36,185 bases of DNA from Jannaschia faecimaris. GTDB lineage: Bacteria; Pseudomonadota; Alphaproteobacteria; Rhodobacterales; Rhodobacteraceae. Positions 8,549 through 17,574 of the stretch are shown piece after piece (position 1 is the first letter of the stretch; every line of letters begins with the position of its first letter). Position numbers and translations under genes: made by a program. Location of the stretch: NCBI RefSeq assembly GCF_900107415.1, contig NZ_FNPX01000024.1, forward strand, positions 1-36,185, read 5' to 3'. The notes beneath the pieces were generated by a model. That model had not been told where the DNA came from. It made no database searches and was given only the letters and a program-made list of their open reading frames with translations.

Positions 8549-9517
8549 TCAGCGCATCGCCGCCATCAGCAATGCGCGGTTCAGCGCGGCGAATGCGCCG
8601 GTCCCGTCCTGGCACATGGAATAGAGTGTCACGACAAGGTACTCATCCCCGTAGATGGCGAAATGCCCCCCGTCGCCATCGCTGTTCCAACACAGGATTC
8701 CGGATGACCAGATCATGTGACGGCCCTCAAGCAGGCGCCACATGACACCCGGCCCGTACCGTATCCCACCCGCCAGGGGTGCCGACGGCCAGATGGCCAG
8801 GTCGGCCCCGACCAGGCCATCCGGTCCGAAACGGGCCCAGGCGAAGCGGGCGAAATCCGGGGCCGACATCGCCCATCCGCCCCAGGCCCCGTGCCCGGCC
8901 CATTTTCCGGACAGGCTGGCCGAAGCGATCCCCAACGGGGCAAGGACCGCCTCGGCGCAGGCCGTCACATGATCCTTGCCGGTGACCGCACCGACAACGC
9001 GCCCCAGGATCGCGTAATTCTCGTTGTTGTGGGCGAACCGCCCCACCAGACGCTCTTGCGGTACACGGCTCAGGGCCCGGAGCGACACCTGTTCGGTCTG
9101 GTCATGCCGGGCGGTCTGCAACTCGACATCGCCCCTCGTGGAGTCCGGCCAGACGCCGCTCCGATGCGTCAACAGCTGCGCCACGGTGACATCCGCCAAC
9201 GGCCCTTGCTCGTCGAGAATGTCCCCGAGGGTTGCCCGGAGCGGCAGAAGTCCCCGGTGCACGAGATCGATCACGCAGGCACCGGTCACGGCCTTGCTCA
9301 GGCCGGCGAGCGGCAGCGGCGTGTTCAGCACGACGCCCCGCGCGTCCCCGGCGACCACCTCGCCCGCGCGCATCACGACGATGGTCGACCCGAGAACATC
9401 GGCCTCCGCGACCCAGTCGGACCAGGCCCCGACGATCTTGTCGGCGCGTTCGTCCGCGTGCGCGGGTCCCAGCAAGATGATCAGCAAAAGAAGGGTTTTC
9501 AGCATCAGGTTGCGCAT
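8549..9517 (-). CDS. Secreted beta-lactamase-fold protein, probably catalytically dead
   Basis: Exported protein of 322 aa with a signal peptide (about 1-21, cleavage near AHA-DE) and the class C beta-lactamase/serine hydrolase fold. The fold shows in LLTHRSG (115-121) and ENYAILGRVVG (166-176). The two catalytic motifs are altered. The nucleophile motif SxxK reads G72-L-S-K75, with glycine (GGC) where serine is expected. The YxN motif reads H163-N-N165, with histidine (CAC) for tyrosine. It is therefore unlikely to hydrolyse beta-lactams or esters by the normal mechanism and may be a binding or structural protein. The frame is intact, which argues against simple decay. It lies head-to-head with ccoN, sharing the 200-base region that holds an FNR box. 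Function unknown. Confidence 0.75.
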   Translation of the reverse strand: MRNLMLKTLLLLIILLGPAHADERADKIVGAWSDWVAEADVLGSTIVVMRAGEVVAGDARGVVLNTPLPLAGLSKAVTGACVIDLVHRGLLPLRATLGDILDEQGPLADVTVAQLLTHRSGVWPDSTRGDVELQTARHDQTEQVSLRALSRVPQERLVGRFAHNNENYAILGRVVGAVTGKDHVTACAEAVLAPLGIASASLSGKWAGHGAWGGWAMSAPDFARFAWARFGPDGLVGADLAIWPSAPLAGGIRYGPGVMWRLLEGRHMIWSSGILCWNSDGDGGHFAIYGDEYLVVTLYSMCQDGTGAFAALNRALLMAAMR

Positions 9518-9626
9518 GGCCCGGTCATCCTCCGTTCCCTGCCCCCTGTCGAAACCGGGTTCGCCGACTGCTTGTTTCCGGCGGCACGAGGCCGAACCAT
9601 CATCGCATCCGCGAAAGGTCCGTCAG

Positions 9627-9640
9627 TTGACCCAGATCAA
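9627..9640. promoter_or_regulatory. FNR box upstream of ccoNOQP
   Basis: TTGACCCAGATCAA matches the FNR consensus at 9 of 10 positions. It is centred about 84 bases before the ccoN start, the usual place for FnrL activation of cbb3 oxidase operons in Rhodobacter. It also lies 110 bases upstream of the divergent beta-lactamase-fold gene. Confidence 0.85.
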
Positions 9641-9717
9641 GGCCGCGCGTGATCCCCATGCCTAATCGTCGCTTCCGAGAGGGTCCGCCTGACGGCCCCC
9701 GGACGGAAGGGACGACA

Positions 9718-11313
9718 ATGGATTATCTGAAACTCACGGTGCTCGGGCTGGTGGCGCTTCTGGCCGCCATCGCCGCGAATTATGCGCATGACGCGGCTTA
9801 CCTGCTGCATGCCCTCATCATCATGGCCGTCGCGGCGGGCCTGTTCTTCTATACCCTGAAAGGGATGGAGGAGCCGCTGCTGGCAGCAGGCCCCGCGCCC
9901 ACGGGCTACATGGACGGCCCGGTCCGGTACGGCGTCATCGCGACGGCGCTCTGGGGCGTGGTCGGGATGCTCGCGGGGACGTTCATCGCGTTTCAGCTGG
10001 CCTTTCCGGCGCTGAACTTCGACTGGGGTCAGCCCTTCACCAATTTCGGACGCCTGCGCCCGCTGCACACCAGCGCGGTGATCTTCGCCTTCGGGGGCAA
10101 CGCCCTGATCGCGACGTCGTTTTATATCGTCCAGCGCACCTCGTCGGCCCGGCTGTGGGGCGGCAACCTCGGGTGGTTCGTGTTCTGGGGCTACAACCTG
10201 TTCATCGTGCTGGCGGCCACGGGCTACCTTCTGGGATCGACCCAGTCCAAGGAATACGCCGAACCCGAATGGTACGTTGACCTGTGGCTGACCGTGGTCT
10301 GGCTGGCCTACCTGGCGGTTTTCCTGGGCACGATCATCAAGCGGCGCGAGAAGCATATCTACGTCGCCAACTGGTTCTTTCTGGCCTTCATCGTCACCGT
10401 CGCGATGCTGCACGTGGTCAACAACCTGTCGATCCCGGTCAGCATCTTCGGCTCCAAGTCGGTGCAGGTCTTCGCGGGCGTGCAGGATGCGATGACGCAG
10501 TGGTGGTACGGCCACAACGCCGTGGGCTTCTTCCTGACGGCGGGCTTCCTGGGGATGATGTACTACTTCGTGCCCAAGCAGGCGGGCCGCCCGGTCTATT
10601 CCTACAAACTGTCGATCATCCACTTCTGGGCGCTGATCTTCCTGTATATCTGGGCCGGTCCGCACCACCTGCACTACACGGCGCTGCCCGACTGGGCCGC
10701 GACGCTGGGCATGGTGTTCTCGATCGTGCTGTGGATGCCCAGCTGGGGCGGCATGATCAACGGCCTGATGACCCTGGAAGGGGCGTGGGACAAGATCCGC
10801 ACCGACCCGATCATCCGGATGATGGTGGCCTCGCTCGCCTTCTACGGCATGTCGACCTTCGAAGGCCCGATGATGTCGATCCGCGCGGTCAACTCCCTGT
10901 CGCATTACACTGACTGGACGATCGGCCACGTGCATTCCGGCGCGCTTGGCTGGAACGGGCTGATCACCTTCGCGGCCCTGTATTTCCTGACGCCGAAGCT
11001 GTGGAACCGCACGCAGATGCACTCGATGCCCGCGATCAACCTGCACTTCTGGTTGGCGACCGTGGGGATCGTTCTCTACGCCTCGTCGATGTGGGTGACC
11101 GGCATCATGGAGGGCCTGATGTGGCGCGAAGTGGATGCCAACGGCTTCCTCGTGAACTCCTTCGCCGACACGGTCGAGGCCAAGTTCCCGATGTACGTCG
11201 TGCGCGGCCTGGGCGGGGTTCTCTACCTCTCCGGCGCACTGGTGATGGTCTGGAACATGTGGATGACCATCCGCGCGCCCCAGACGTCCGCAATCGCAAC
11301 CCCGGCGGAGTGA
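9718..11313 (+). CDS. ccoN: cbb3 cytochrome c oxidase subunit I, CcoN
   Basis: Catalytic inner-membrane subunit (531 aa) of the high-affinity cbb3 oxidase. It reduces O2 to water at a haem b3-CuB centre and pumps protons. Ligands visible: H117 (low-spin haem b) in RPLHTS, H266 (CuB) in WYGHNAVG, H316-H317 (CuB) in AGPHHLHYT, and H404/H406 (haem b3 and b) in [14 protein letters not shown]. About twelve transmembrane helices are apparent. ATG 9718 is chosen because it follows GGAAGG at 9705-9710 and begins the usual N-terminus MDYLKL; an upstream in-frame ATG at 9649 lacks family similarity. The ccoO start is 5 bases after its stop region. Confidence 0.95.
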   Translation: MDYLKLTVLGLVALLAAIAANYAHDAAYLLHALIIMAVAAGLFFYTLKGMEEPLLAAGPAPTGYMDGPVRYGVIATALWGVVGMLAGTFIAFQLAFPALNFDWGQPFTNFGRLRPLHTSAVIFAFGGNALIATSFYIVQRTSSARLWGGNLGWFVFWGYNLFIVLAATGYLLGSTQSKEYAEPEWYVDLWLTVVWLAYLAVFLGTIIKRREKHIYVANWFFLAFIVTVAMLHVVNNLSIPVSIFGSKSVQVFAGVQDAMTQWWYGHNAVGFFLTAGFLGMMYYFVPKQAGRPVYSYKLSIIHFWALIFLYIWAGPHHLHYTALPDWAATLGMVFSIVLWMPSWGGMINGLMTLEGAWDKIRTDPIIRMMVASLAFYGMSTFEGPMMSIRAVNSLSHYTDWTIGHVHSGALGWNGLITFAALYFLTPKLWNRTQMHSMPAINLHFWLATVGIVLYASSMWVTGIMEGLMWREVDANGFLVNSFADTVEAKFPMYVVRGLGGVLYLSGALVMVWNMWMTIRAPQTSAIATPAE

Positions 11314-11317
11314 GATC

Positions 11318-12154
11318 ATGACAAAAAATCCCCGTGACCCCAACTACGACCCCGCCGACGATCCGAATGTCGTCACTGCCGCCGAAGGTGCGCAGAAGGG
11401 CAAGATTCCCAACGAAACCCCGGTCGAGACGAAGAACATCACCTTCCACCAGCGGTTCGAACGCAACGCGACCCTTCTGCTGGTGGGCAGCCTGCTGGTC
11501 GTCTCGGTCGGCGGCATCGTCGAGATCGCGCCGCTCTTCTGGCTGGAGAACACCATCGAGGAGGTGGAGGGCATGCGCCCCTATTCCCCGCTGGAGCTGG
11601 CCGGGCGCGACATCTACGTGCGCGAGGGCTGCTACGTCTGCCACAGCCAGATGATCCGCCCCATGCGCGACGAGGTGGAGCGTTACGGGCACTACTCGCT
11701 GGCCGCGGAATCGATGTACGACCATCCGTTCCAATGGGGCTCCAAACGCACCGGGCCGGACCTGGCGCGTGTCGGCGGGCGCTATTCGGACGAATGGCAC
11801 GTCGATCACCTGATCGACCCGCAAAGCGTAGTGCCCGAAAGCGTGATGCCGAAATACGCCTTCCTGGCGGACACCCGGCTGAACACCGATCAGACGCAGG
11901 CTCTTGTGGCGACCCATGCGTTCGTCGGCGTGCCCTACTCGGAGGAGATGATCGAGGCGGCAAGCACCGACATCCGCGTTCAGGTCGATCCGTTCGGCGA
12001 CATCGACGGCCTGTTGGAGCGTTATCCCGGCGCGCAGGTCCGCAACTTCGACGGGCTGCCCGCGCTGACCGAGATGGATGCGCTGATCGCCTATATGCAA
12101 ATGCTTGGCACTCTTGTGGATTTCTCCACTTTCGAGCCTGCCGCAAGCCGCTGA
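11318..12154 (+). CDS. ccoO: cbb3 oxidase monohaem cytochrome c subunit, CcoO
   Basis: Membrane-anchored c-type cytochrome (278 aa) that passes electrons to CcoN. One transmembrane helix (about 51-70) is followed by a periplasmic haem motif C105-YV-C108-H109; the family segment CHSQMIRPM is intact. The axial methionine is probably in VMPKYAF. The protein carries about 45 extra charged, proline-rich residues before the helix, whereas typical CcoO starts just before the helix. GGAG at 11306-11309 is well placed for ATG 11318, and no internal ATG exists near the helix, so the extension looks real and cytoplasmic. It is followed 10 bases later by ccoQ. Confidence 0.94.
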   Translation: MTKNPRDPNYDPADDPNVVTAAEGAQKGKIPNETPVETKNITFHQRFERNATLLLVGSLLVVSVGGIVEIAPLFWLENTIEEVEGMRPYSPLELAGRDIYVREGCYVCHSQMIRPMRDEVERYGHYSLAAESMYDHPFQWGSKRTGPDLARVGGRYSDEWHVDHLIDPQSVVPESVMPKYAFLADTRLNTDQTQALVATHAFVGVPYSEEMIEAASTDIRVQVDPFGDIDGLLERYPGAQVRNFDGLPALTEMDALIAYMQMLGTLVDFSTFEPAASR

Positions 12155-12164
12155 GGAGCACGTC

Positions 12165-12410
12165 ATGGATCTCTACTCTCTCCTGCGTGAAATCGCCGAC
12201 AGCTGGGGCCTGCTGGCCCTGTTCACCTTCTTCGTGGGTGCCGCTGTCTACATCTTCCGCCCCGGTGCCTCCGCCCTGCACGACGAGGCGGCGCAACTGG
12301 CGTTCAACGACCATCAGGCCCCCAAGGTATCCGTGGGCTGCGCGAACGCCTGCCCCGGATGCACCTGCGCCGGCGCGGCCCTCGATTTCACCCGAAAGGA
12401 TGCGAAATGA
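12165..12410 (+). CDS. ccoQ: cbb3 oxidase small subunit CcoQ with a cysteine-rich tail
   Basis: Small single-helix subunit (81 aa) that stabilises or regulates the cbb3 complex. It begins MDLYSLLREIADSWGLLAL, with a transmembrane helix at about 14-35 ending in FRPG, the CcoQ hallmark. ATG 12165 follows GAGGAG. The C-terminal tail is unusual: VGCANACPGCTCAGAA contains four cysteines in a C-x3-C-x2-C-x-C pattern, suggesting metal binding or disulfides on the cytoplasmic side. The TGA stop overlaps the ccoP start (ATGA at 12407-12410). Confidence 0.88.
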   Translation: MDLYSLLREIADSWGLLALFTFFVGAAVYIFRPGASALHDEAAQLAFNDHQAPKVSVGCANACPGCTCAGAALDFTRKDAK

Positions 12411-13297
12411 CCGACCCGCACAGTGAAGGCCGGCGCATCGACGACGCCACCGGCACCGAGACCACCGGCCACAGCTGGGACGGGATCGAGGAGCTGAACA
12501 CCCCCCTGCCCCGTTGGTGGCTGTGGACGTTTTACGCCACGATCGTCTGGGGCATCGCCTATACGATCGCCTTTCCCGCCTGGCCGATGATCTCCGGCGC
12601 GACCGAAGGGGTGCTGGGCTGGTCCACGCGCGGCGAGGTCGCCGCCGACATCGACCGCGTGGCGCAGTCCAATTCGGCCCTGACCGAAAGCCTGGTCACC
12701 GCCGACCTGGCCACCCTTCCCGCCAACGAGGAGCTGCACCGCTTCGCCATCTCGGCGGGGGCTTCGGTCTTTGCCAACAACTGCTCCCAATGCCACGGAC
12801 GCGGCGCGGCGGGCGTGCAGGCGGCGGGTTATCCCAACCTGCTTGACGATGACTGGCTCTGGGGCGGCACGCTGGAAAACATTGCCTATACCGTGCGCCA
12901 TGGCATCCGGAACGAGGAAGACGCAGATGCCCGCTGGTCGCAGATGCCCGCCTTCGACGAAATCCTGTCGGATGAGGAAATCACCGCGCTGGTCACCCAC
13001 GTCCGCAGCCTGAGCGACATGGCCGAGCCGAATGCCGAGGGCGAGAGCCTTTATATCGACAATTGCGCCGCCTGCCACGGCGACGCCGGGCTGGGCGACC
13101 GTGAACAGGGCGCGCCCAACCTGACGGATGCGATCTGGCTGTATGGCGGTGACGCGGAGGCGGTGGAATACTCCATCCGCAATGCCCGCTTCGGCGTCAT
13201 GCCCCCGTGGGAGCAGCGCCTGGGCGAGGCGCAGGTCCGCGCTGTCGCCGCCTATGTCCACTCGCGCGGCGGCGGGGAAGACCCCGCCGGCGAATGA
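12407..13297 (+). CDS. ccoP: cbb3 oxidase dihaem cytochrome c subunit, CcoP
   Basis: Membrane-anchored dihaem cytochrome (296 aa) that accepts electrons from soluble or membrane cytochrome c. It has the family N-terminus HSWDGIEELNTPLPRWW (22-38), a helix at about 38-60, and haem motifs C126-SQ-C129-H130 and C220-AA-C223-H224. Methionine ligands are probably in WSQMPAF and GVMPPW. The start overlaps the ccoQ stop. It ends the ccoNOQP operon. A 187-base gap with hairpins and an FNR box separates it from ccoG. Confidence 0.95.
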   Translation: MTDPHSEGRRIDDATGTETTGHSWDGIEELNTPLPRWWLWTFYATIVWGIAYTIAFPAWPMISGATEGVLGWSTRGEVAADIDRVAQSNSALTESLVTADLATLPANEELHRFAISAGASVFANNCSQCHGRGAAGVQAAGYPNLLDDDWLWGGTLENIAYTVRHGIRNEEDADARWSQMPAFDEILSDEEITALVTHVRSLSDMAEPNAEGESLYIDNCAACHGDAGLGDREQGAPNLTDAIWLYGGDAEAVEYSIRNARFGVMPPWEQRLGEAQVRAVAAYVHSRGGGEDPAGE

Positions 13298-13338
13298 CCC
13301 CTGATCCGCGGCCGTTCGTCTTCCCCTGATGGCCGCGG

Positions 13339-13362
13339 GATCCCGTCGGGGAGGACGGGATC
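13339..13362. terminator. Stem-loop after ccoP
   Basis: GATCCCGTC (13339-13347) and GACGGGATC (13354-13362) pair perfectly (9 bp, 6-base loop). A second smaller C/G hairpin follows at about 13366-13387. No T-run follows, so this may terminate weakly, or stabilise the ccoNOQP message upstream of the separately promoted ccoG. Confidence 0.5.
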
Positions 13363-13408
13363 AGGCTCCCCGGTGAACAGGCCGGGGGGCCCCTGATTTC
13401 GCGGTCGC

Positions 13409-13422
13409 TTGATGCAGATCAA
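13409..13422. promoter_or_regulatory. FNR box upstream of ccoGHIS
   Basis: TTGATGCAGATCAA is a perfect TTGAT-N4-ATCAA site centred about 70 bases before the ccoG start. It indicates that the assembly genes have their own FnrL-activated promoter, distinct from that of ccoNOQP. Confidence 0.9.
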
Positions 13423-13484
13423 CGCGACGCGCACGCCGTATATGGGACGAGACACTGCGGGTCCTTCCCCCCGCGGAGACGACA

Positions 13485-15023
13485 ATGACCGACACGCCCC
13501 TATTCGCCGCCCGCGAACCTGTCTTTCCACGCAAGGTGCAAGGCACGTTCCGCCGTCTGAAGTGGATCGTGATGATCCTGACGCTGGGCATCTACTACCT
13601 GACGCCCTGGATTCGCTGGGATCGCGGCCCGAACCTGCCCGATCAGGCGGTTCTGGTCGATCTGGCGGGGCGGCGGTTCTACTTCTTCTGGATCGAGATC
13701 TGGCCGCACGAATTCTACTTCGTCGCGGGCCTGCTCATCATGGCCGGGCTGGGCCTGTTCCTGTTCACATCCGCCCTGGGCCGGGTCTGGTGCGGCTATA
13801 CCTGCCCGCAGACGGTCTGGACCGACCTCTTTATCGCGACCGAACGCTGGATCGAGGGCGACCGCAACGCGCGCGTCCGCCTGTGGAAGGCCAAGTGGGA
13901 CGCCCGCAAGATCCGCCTGCGCCTGACGAAATACCTGGTCTGGGCCCTGATCGGGATGGCCACCGGCGGAGCGTGGGTGTTCTATTTCGCCGATGCGCCC
14001 GCGCTGGCGCGCGACCTTGTGGCCGGACAGGCCCAGCCAGTCGCCTATATCACCATCGCCGTGCTCACCTTCACGACCGTCCTGATGGGGGGAATCGCGC
14101 GCGAACAGGTCTGCATCTACATGTGCCCCTGGCCCCGCATCCAGGGGGCCATGATGGACGAGGGCACGCTGACTGTCGGCTATCGCGACTGGCGCGGGGA
14201 ACCCCGCGGCAAGAAGCACGAGAACGCCGAGGGCGACTGCATCGACTGCATGGCCTGCGTCAACGTCTGTCCGATGGGCATCGACATCCGCGAGGGGCAG
14301 CAACTGGCCTGCATCACCTGCGCGCTGTGCATCGACGCCTGCGATGACGTGATGGACAAGATCGGCAAGCCGCGCGGGCTGATCGACTATCTCGCCCTCA
14401 GCGACGCGCCCCCCGCCGATGACACGACTCAACGTGCCGCCGTCGTGCCGCTGGGCGTGACGAACAAGGCCGATAGTGTCTCCGTTCCGGTCGGCGGTGC
14501 CCCTGCCCCCGCGCCGAATGCCGGCCCCGCACCCATCATCACCACCGCCGCCCGCGATTGGCAGCCGCAGCCGGTCTGGAAACACATCCTGCGCCCCCGG
14601 ACCATCGTCTATACCGTGCTTTGGGGGGCCATCGGCCTGGCGCTGTTGTTTGCGCTGTTCATCCGGCCCGAGATCGACATGACCGTGGCCGCCGTGCGCA
14701 ATCCGCAGTTCGTTACCCTGTCGGACGGGTCGATCCGCAACGCATACGACATCCGCCTGCGCAACAAGCATGGCGAGGCACGCGATTTCCACGTCTCGCT
14801 GACCTCGGACGCCACCCTGCGCATCGGGCTGGAGGGACGCGACGACCTGACCGTGCCCGTGCCTCCCGACAGCACCCTGCTGCAACGCGTCTACGTCACC
14901 GCCCGACCCGACGATGCCGCCGCCACCGAGGAGCGCACCGACCTGCGCTTCTGGGTCGAGGACCTGATCTCGGGCGAGCGGACCTACGGCGACAGCCAAT
15001 TCTTCGGAAAGGAACCCGAATGA
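13485..15023 (+). CDS. ccoG: cbb3 oxidase assembly ferredoxin-like protein CcoG
   Basis: Polytopic membrane iron-sulfur protein (512 aa; RdxA/FixG family) that reduces Cu(II) to Cu(I) for cbb3 assembly. Helices occur near 25-42, 79-100, 146-166 and 182-204. Conserved CGYTCPQTVWTD and CIYMCPWPRIQ are present. Two ferredoxin motifs CIDCMACVNVCP and CITCALCIDAC (about 253-285) are followed by a fifth helix (about 375-395) and a C-terminal Ig-like FixG domain. Between GLIDYLALSD and the late helix there is an extra alanine/proline-rich stretch of about 50 residues that most CcoG proteins lack. The frame is intact. Its stop overlaps the ccoH start. Confidence 0.93.
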   Translation: MTDTPLFAAREPVFPRKVQGTFRRLKWIVMILTLGIYYLTPWIRWDRGPNLPDQAVLVDLAGRRFYFFWIEIWPHEFYFVAGLLIMAGLGLFLFTSALGRVWCGYTCPQTVWTDLFIATERWIEGDRNARVRLWKAKWDARKIRLRLTKYLVWALIGMATGGAWVFYFADAPALARDLVAGQAQPVAYITIAVLTFTTVLMGGIAREQVCIYMCPWPRIQGAMMDEGTLTVGYRDWRGEPRGKKHENAEGDCIDCMACVNVCPMGIDIREGQQLACITCALCIDACDDVMDKIGKPRGLIDYLALSDAPPADDTTQRAAVVPLGVTNKADSVSVPVGGAPAPAPNAGPAPIITTAARDWQPQPVWKHILRPRTIVYTVLWGAIGLALLFALFIRPEIDMTVAAVRNPQFVTLSDGSIRNAYDIRLRNKHGEARDFHVSLTSDATLRIGLEGRDDLTVPVPPDSTLLQRVYVTARPDDAAATEERTDLRFWVEDLISGERTYGDSQFFGKEPE

Positions 15024-15475
15024 CCTTCGTTCTGACCGGTCGCAAGACCTTCGCCATGTTCGCCGTCGGCTTCGGCACGATCATCGCCGTCAACCTGACG
15101 CTTGCCTTCAACGCGGTGCGAACCTTCCCGGGACTGGAAACTTCTAACAGCTATGTCGCGTCGCAAAAATTCGACGCCGACCGCGCCGCGCAGGAGGCGC
15201 TTGGCTGGACCGCCGTGGCCCACCTGACCGACGATGCGGTGACGCTGGACCTGCGCGACCGCGACGGCGCGCCAGTGACGGACGTCACCTTCGACGCCAC
15301 GCTGGGCCGCGCGACGAACGTGGCGCAGGATGTGACCCCCGCCTTTGTCTTCGACGGCACCCTCTGGCGTGCGCCGGTCGACGTGCCCCCCGGCAACTGG
15401 GACCTGCGCCTGACCGCGACGGGGCCCGACGGCGAAATCTTCCGCAAGCGCCTGAAGCTGAGGACAGGGGAATGA
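15020..15475 (+). CDS. ccoH: cbb3 oxidase assembly protein CcoH
   Basis: Single-pass membrane protein (151 aa; FixH family) needed for cbb3 oxidase assembly and stability. There is one N-terminal helix (about 12-32, containing GFGTIIAVNLTLAFNAVRTFPG) followed by a periplasmic beta-rich domain. LGRATN and the C-terminal NWDLRLTATGPDG fit FixH. The start overlaps the ccoG stop (ATGA at 15020-15023) and its own stop overlaps the ccoI start, so the four ccoGHIS genes are translationally coupled. Confidence 0.9.
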   Translation: MTFVLTGRKTFAMFAVGFGTIIAVNLTLAFNAVRTFPGLETSNSYVASQKFDADRAAQEALGWTAVAHLTDDAVTLDLRDRDGAPVTDVTFDATLGRATNVAQDVTPAFVFDGTLWRAPVDVPPGNWDLRLTATGPDGEIFRKRLKLRTGE

Positions 15476-17574
15476 CCCTCACCGCCGATCCGCATGACAT
15501 CCCCGTCACGCACGATGATACCCGCGCCTTCACCCTGTCGGTGCCCGGTATGCGCTGCGCGGGCTGCATCGCCGGGGTGGAAGGCGCGCTGACCGCCCTG
15601 CCCCGCGTCACCAATGCCCGTGTGAACCTGGGCGACAAGCAGGTGCGCGTGACCGGCACCCTGACCGACGCAGCGCCGCTGATCGCCGCGCTGGACCGCG
15701 CGGGCTTCGCCGCCTCCGAAATGGACGCCGAGGCGCTGACCTCCGCCACCGACCCCGAAGGCCGCGCCCTGCTGACGCGGATCGGAGTCGCGGGCTTCGC
15801 GATGATGAACGTGATGATCCTGTCGGTCGCCGTCTGGTCGGGGGCCGAGGAAGCCACGCGCGTCCTGTTCCACTGGATCAGCGCCGCCATCGCCCTGCCC
15901 GCACTGGCCTATGCCGCGCGGCCCTTCGTCGTGTCCGCCCTGACCGCGCTTTCGGCCCGGCGGATGAACATGGACGTCCCGATCACGTTGGCCATCGTGC
16001 TGGCCGCCGGTGTGTCGCTGCACGAGACGTGGATACACGGGGCCGAAGCGTGGTTCGACGCGGCGCTGTCGCTGACGCTGTTCCTGCTGATCGGGCGCTA
16101 CCTCGACCACCGCACCCGCCGCGCCGCCCGCTCCGCCGCAGCGGCGCTGACCGCGCTGGAGGTGCCGCGCGCAACCCGCGTGACCGATGCCGGCGACGTG
16201 ACCGTTCCCACGGCGGAGCTGGCCATCGGCGACCACGTCCGCGTCGCCGCCGGTGCGCGCATTCCCGTGGACGCCACCGTCATCGAAGGCCGCGCCGATC
16301 TTGATCGCAGCCTGCTGACCGGGGAAAGCCTGCCCGTGCTGGCCCAACCGGGCACCGAGGTCGCGGCGGGCGAGACCGTGCTGGACGGCCATCTGATCGT
16401 CAGCGCGACCGCCGTGGGCGAGGATACGGGCCTGCGCCGCATGGCCCGCGCCGTGGCCGTGGCCGAAGGCGCGCGCGGGGCGCATGTCGCGCTGGCCGAC
16501 CGGGCCGCGCGCATCTATGCCCCCGCCGTTCATGGCTTGGCCGCGATTGGATTCCTTGGCTGGTGGATCGCCACGGGCGACATTCACCACGCGATCCTGG
16601 TGGCCGTCGCGACCCTGATCATCACCTGCCCCTGCGCGCTTGGGCTGGCCGTGCCCGCCGTCTCGGTCGCCGCCTCGGGCCGGATGTTCAAGGCCGGACT
16701 GCTGCTGAAATCCGCCACGGCGCTTGAACGTCTGGCGCAGGTGGATGCGCTGGTGCTGGACAAGACAGGTACGCTGACCACCGGGACCGTACAACTCGAC
16801 CACCTCGACCCCGACGCCGCGTCGGTCGCCAAGGGGTTGGCGCAGGTCTCCGACCATCCGGTTGCGCGCGCCGTTGCCGCCGCCCTGCCCCACGTGGTGC
16901 CCGCCGCCCTGACCGATCTGCACGAAGTGGCGGGCGATGGCATCACCGGGCGATGGAACGGTCAGCCCGTCCGCATTGGACGCGGAGCGCACGGAACGGA
17001 GCTCACCCTGCCCGGTCGCGCCCCGCTCGACATCACCCCGCGCGAGACGTTGCGCCCCGGTGCCGCCCTGATGGTGCGCCGCGCACAGGACGCGGGCCTG
17101 CGGGTCACGCTGCTGTCGGGCGACCGCACCGCCCCCGTGCGCGCCGTCGCCGATCAGCTGGGCATCACCGACTGGCACGCCGAGGCGACGCCGCAGAACA
17201 AGCTGGCCCTGTTGCACACCCGCGCCGCCGCCGGGCAGAAGGTCCTGATGGTCGGCGATGGCCTGAACGACGCGGGCGCGCTGGCCGCCGCGCATGTCTC
17301 CCTCGCCCCGGCCACGGCGCTGGACGCTGCGCGCGCCGCATCGGATGTGGTTCTGCTGGGGGGCGATCTCTCGGCGGTGCCGCTGGGCCTGCGGCTGGCG
17401 AAACTGGCCCGTCGCCGGATGTTGCAGAACTTCGGCCTTGCCGTGGTATACAACCTGATCAGCATCCCGCTTGCCCTGGCCGGAGTGGCGACCCCGCTGA
17501 TGGCGGCGGCGGCGATGTCGTCCTCCTCGATCCTGGTGGTTCTCAATGCCCTGCGACTGAAGGTGCGCCCATGA
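15472..17574 (+). CDS. ccoI: Copper-exporting P1B-type ATPase CcoI
   Basis: Inner-membrane copper P-type ATPase (700 aa; FixI/CopA2) that supplies Cu for the CuB centre of cbb3 oxidase. The N-terminal metal-binding domain has C29-AG-C32. The membrane CPC motif lies in TCPCALGLAVP (about 385-395). The phosphorylation site is DKTGTLTTG (about 433-441), the HP motif is DHPVARAV, and the hinge is GDGLNDAGAL (about 592-601). Length is normal. The stop overlaps the start of ccoS (ATGA at 17571-17574). Detoxification CopA proteins look similar, but operon context favours CcoI. Confidence 0.94.
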   Translation: MTLTADPHDIPVTHDDTRAFTLSVPGMRCAGCIAGVEGALTALPRVTNARVNLGDKQVRVTGTLTDAAPLIAALDRAGFAASEMDAEALTSATDPEGRALLTRIGVAGFAMMNVMILSVAVWSGAEEATRVLFHWISAAIALPALAYAARPFVVSALTALSARRMNMDVPITLAIVLAAGVSLHETWIHGAEAWFDAALSLTLFLLIGRYLDHRTRRAARSAAAALTALEVPRATRVTDAGDVTVPTAELAIGDHVRVAAGARIPVDATVIEGRADLDRSLLTGESLPVLAQPGTEVAAGETVLDGHLIVSATAVGEDTGLRRMARAVAVAEGARGAHVALADRAARIYAPAVHGLAAIGFLGWWIATGDIHHAILVAVATLIITCPCALGLAVPAVSVAASGRMFKAGLLLKSATALERLAQVDALVLDKTGTLTTGTVQLDHLDPDAASVAKGLAQVSDHPVARAVAAALPHVVPAALTDLHEVAGDGITGRWNGQPVRIGRGAHGTELTLPGRAPLDITPRETLRPGAALMVRRAQDAGLRVTLLSGDRTAPVRAVADQLGITDWHAEATPQNKLALLHTRAAAGQKVLMVGDGLNDAGALAAAHVSLAPATALDAARAASDVVLLGGDLSAVPLGLRLAKLARRRMLQNFGLAVVYNLISIPLALAGVATPLMAAAAMSSSSILVVLNALRLKVRP

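Noticed and set aside
15151-17295. 714-codon open frame antisense to ccoH/ccoI
   Set aside because: The plus strand encodes CcoH and CcoI with intact motifs; the antisense product is Gly/Arg/His-rich without family features.
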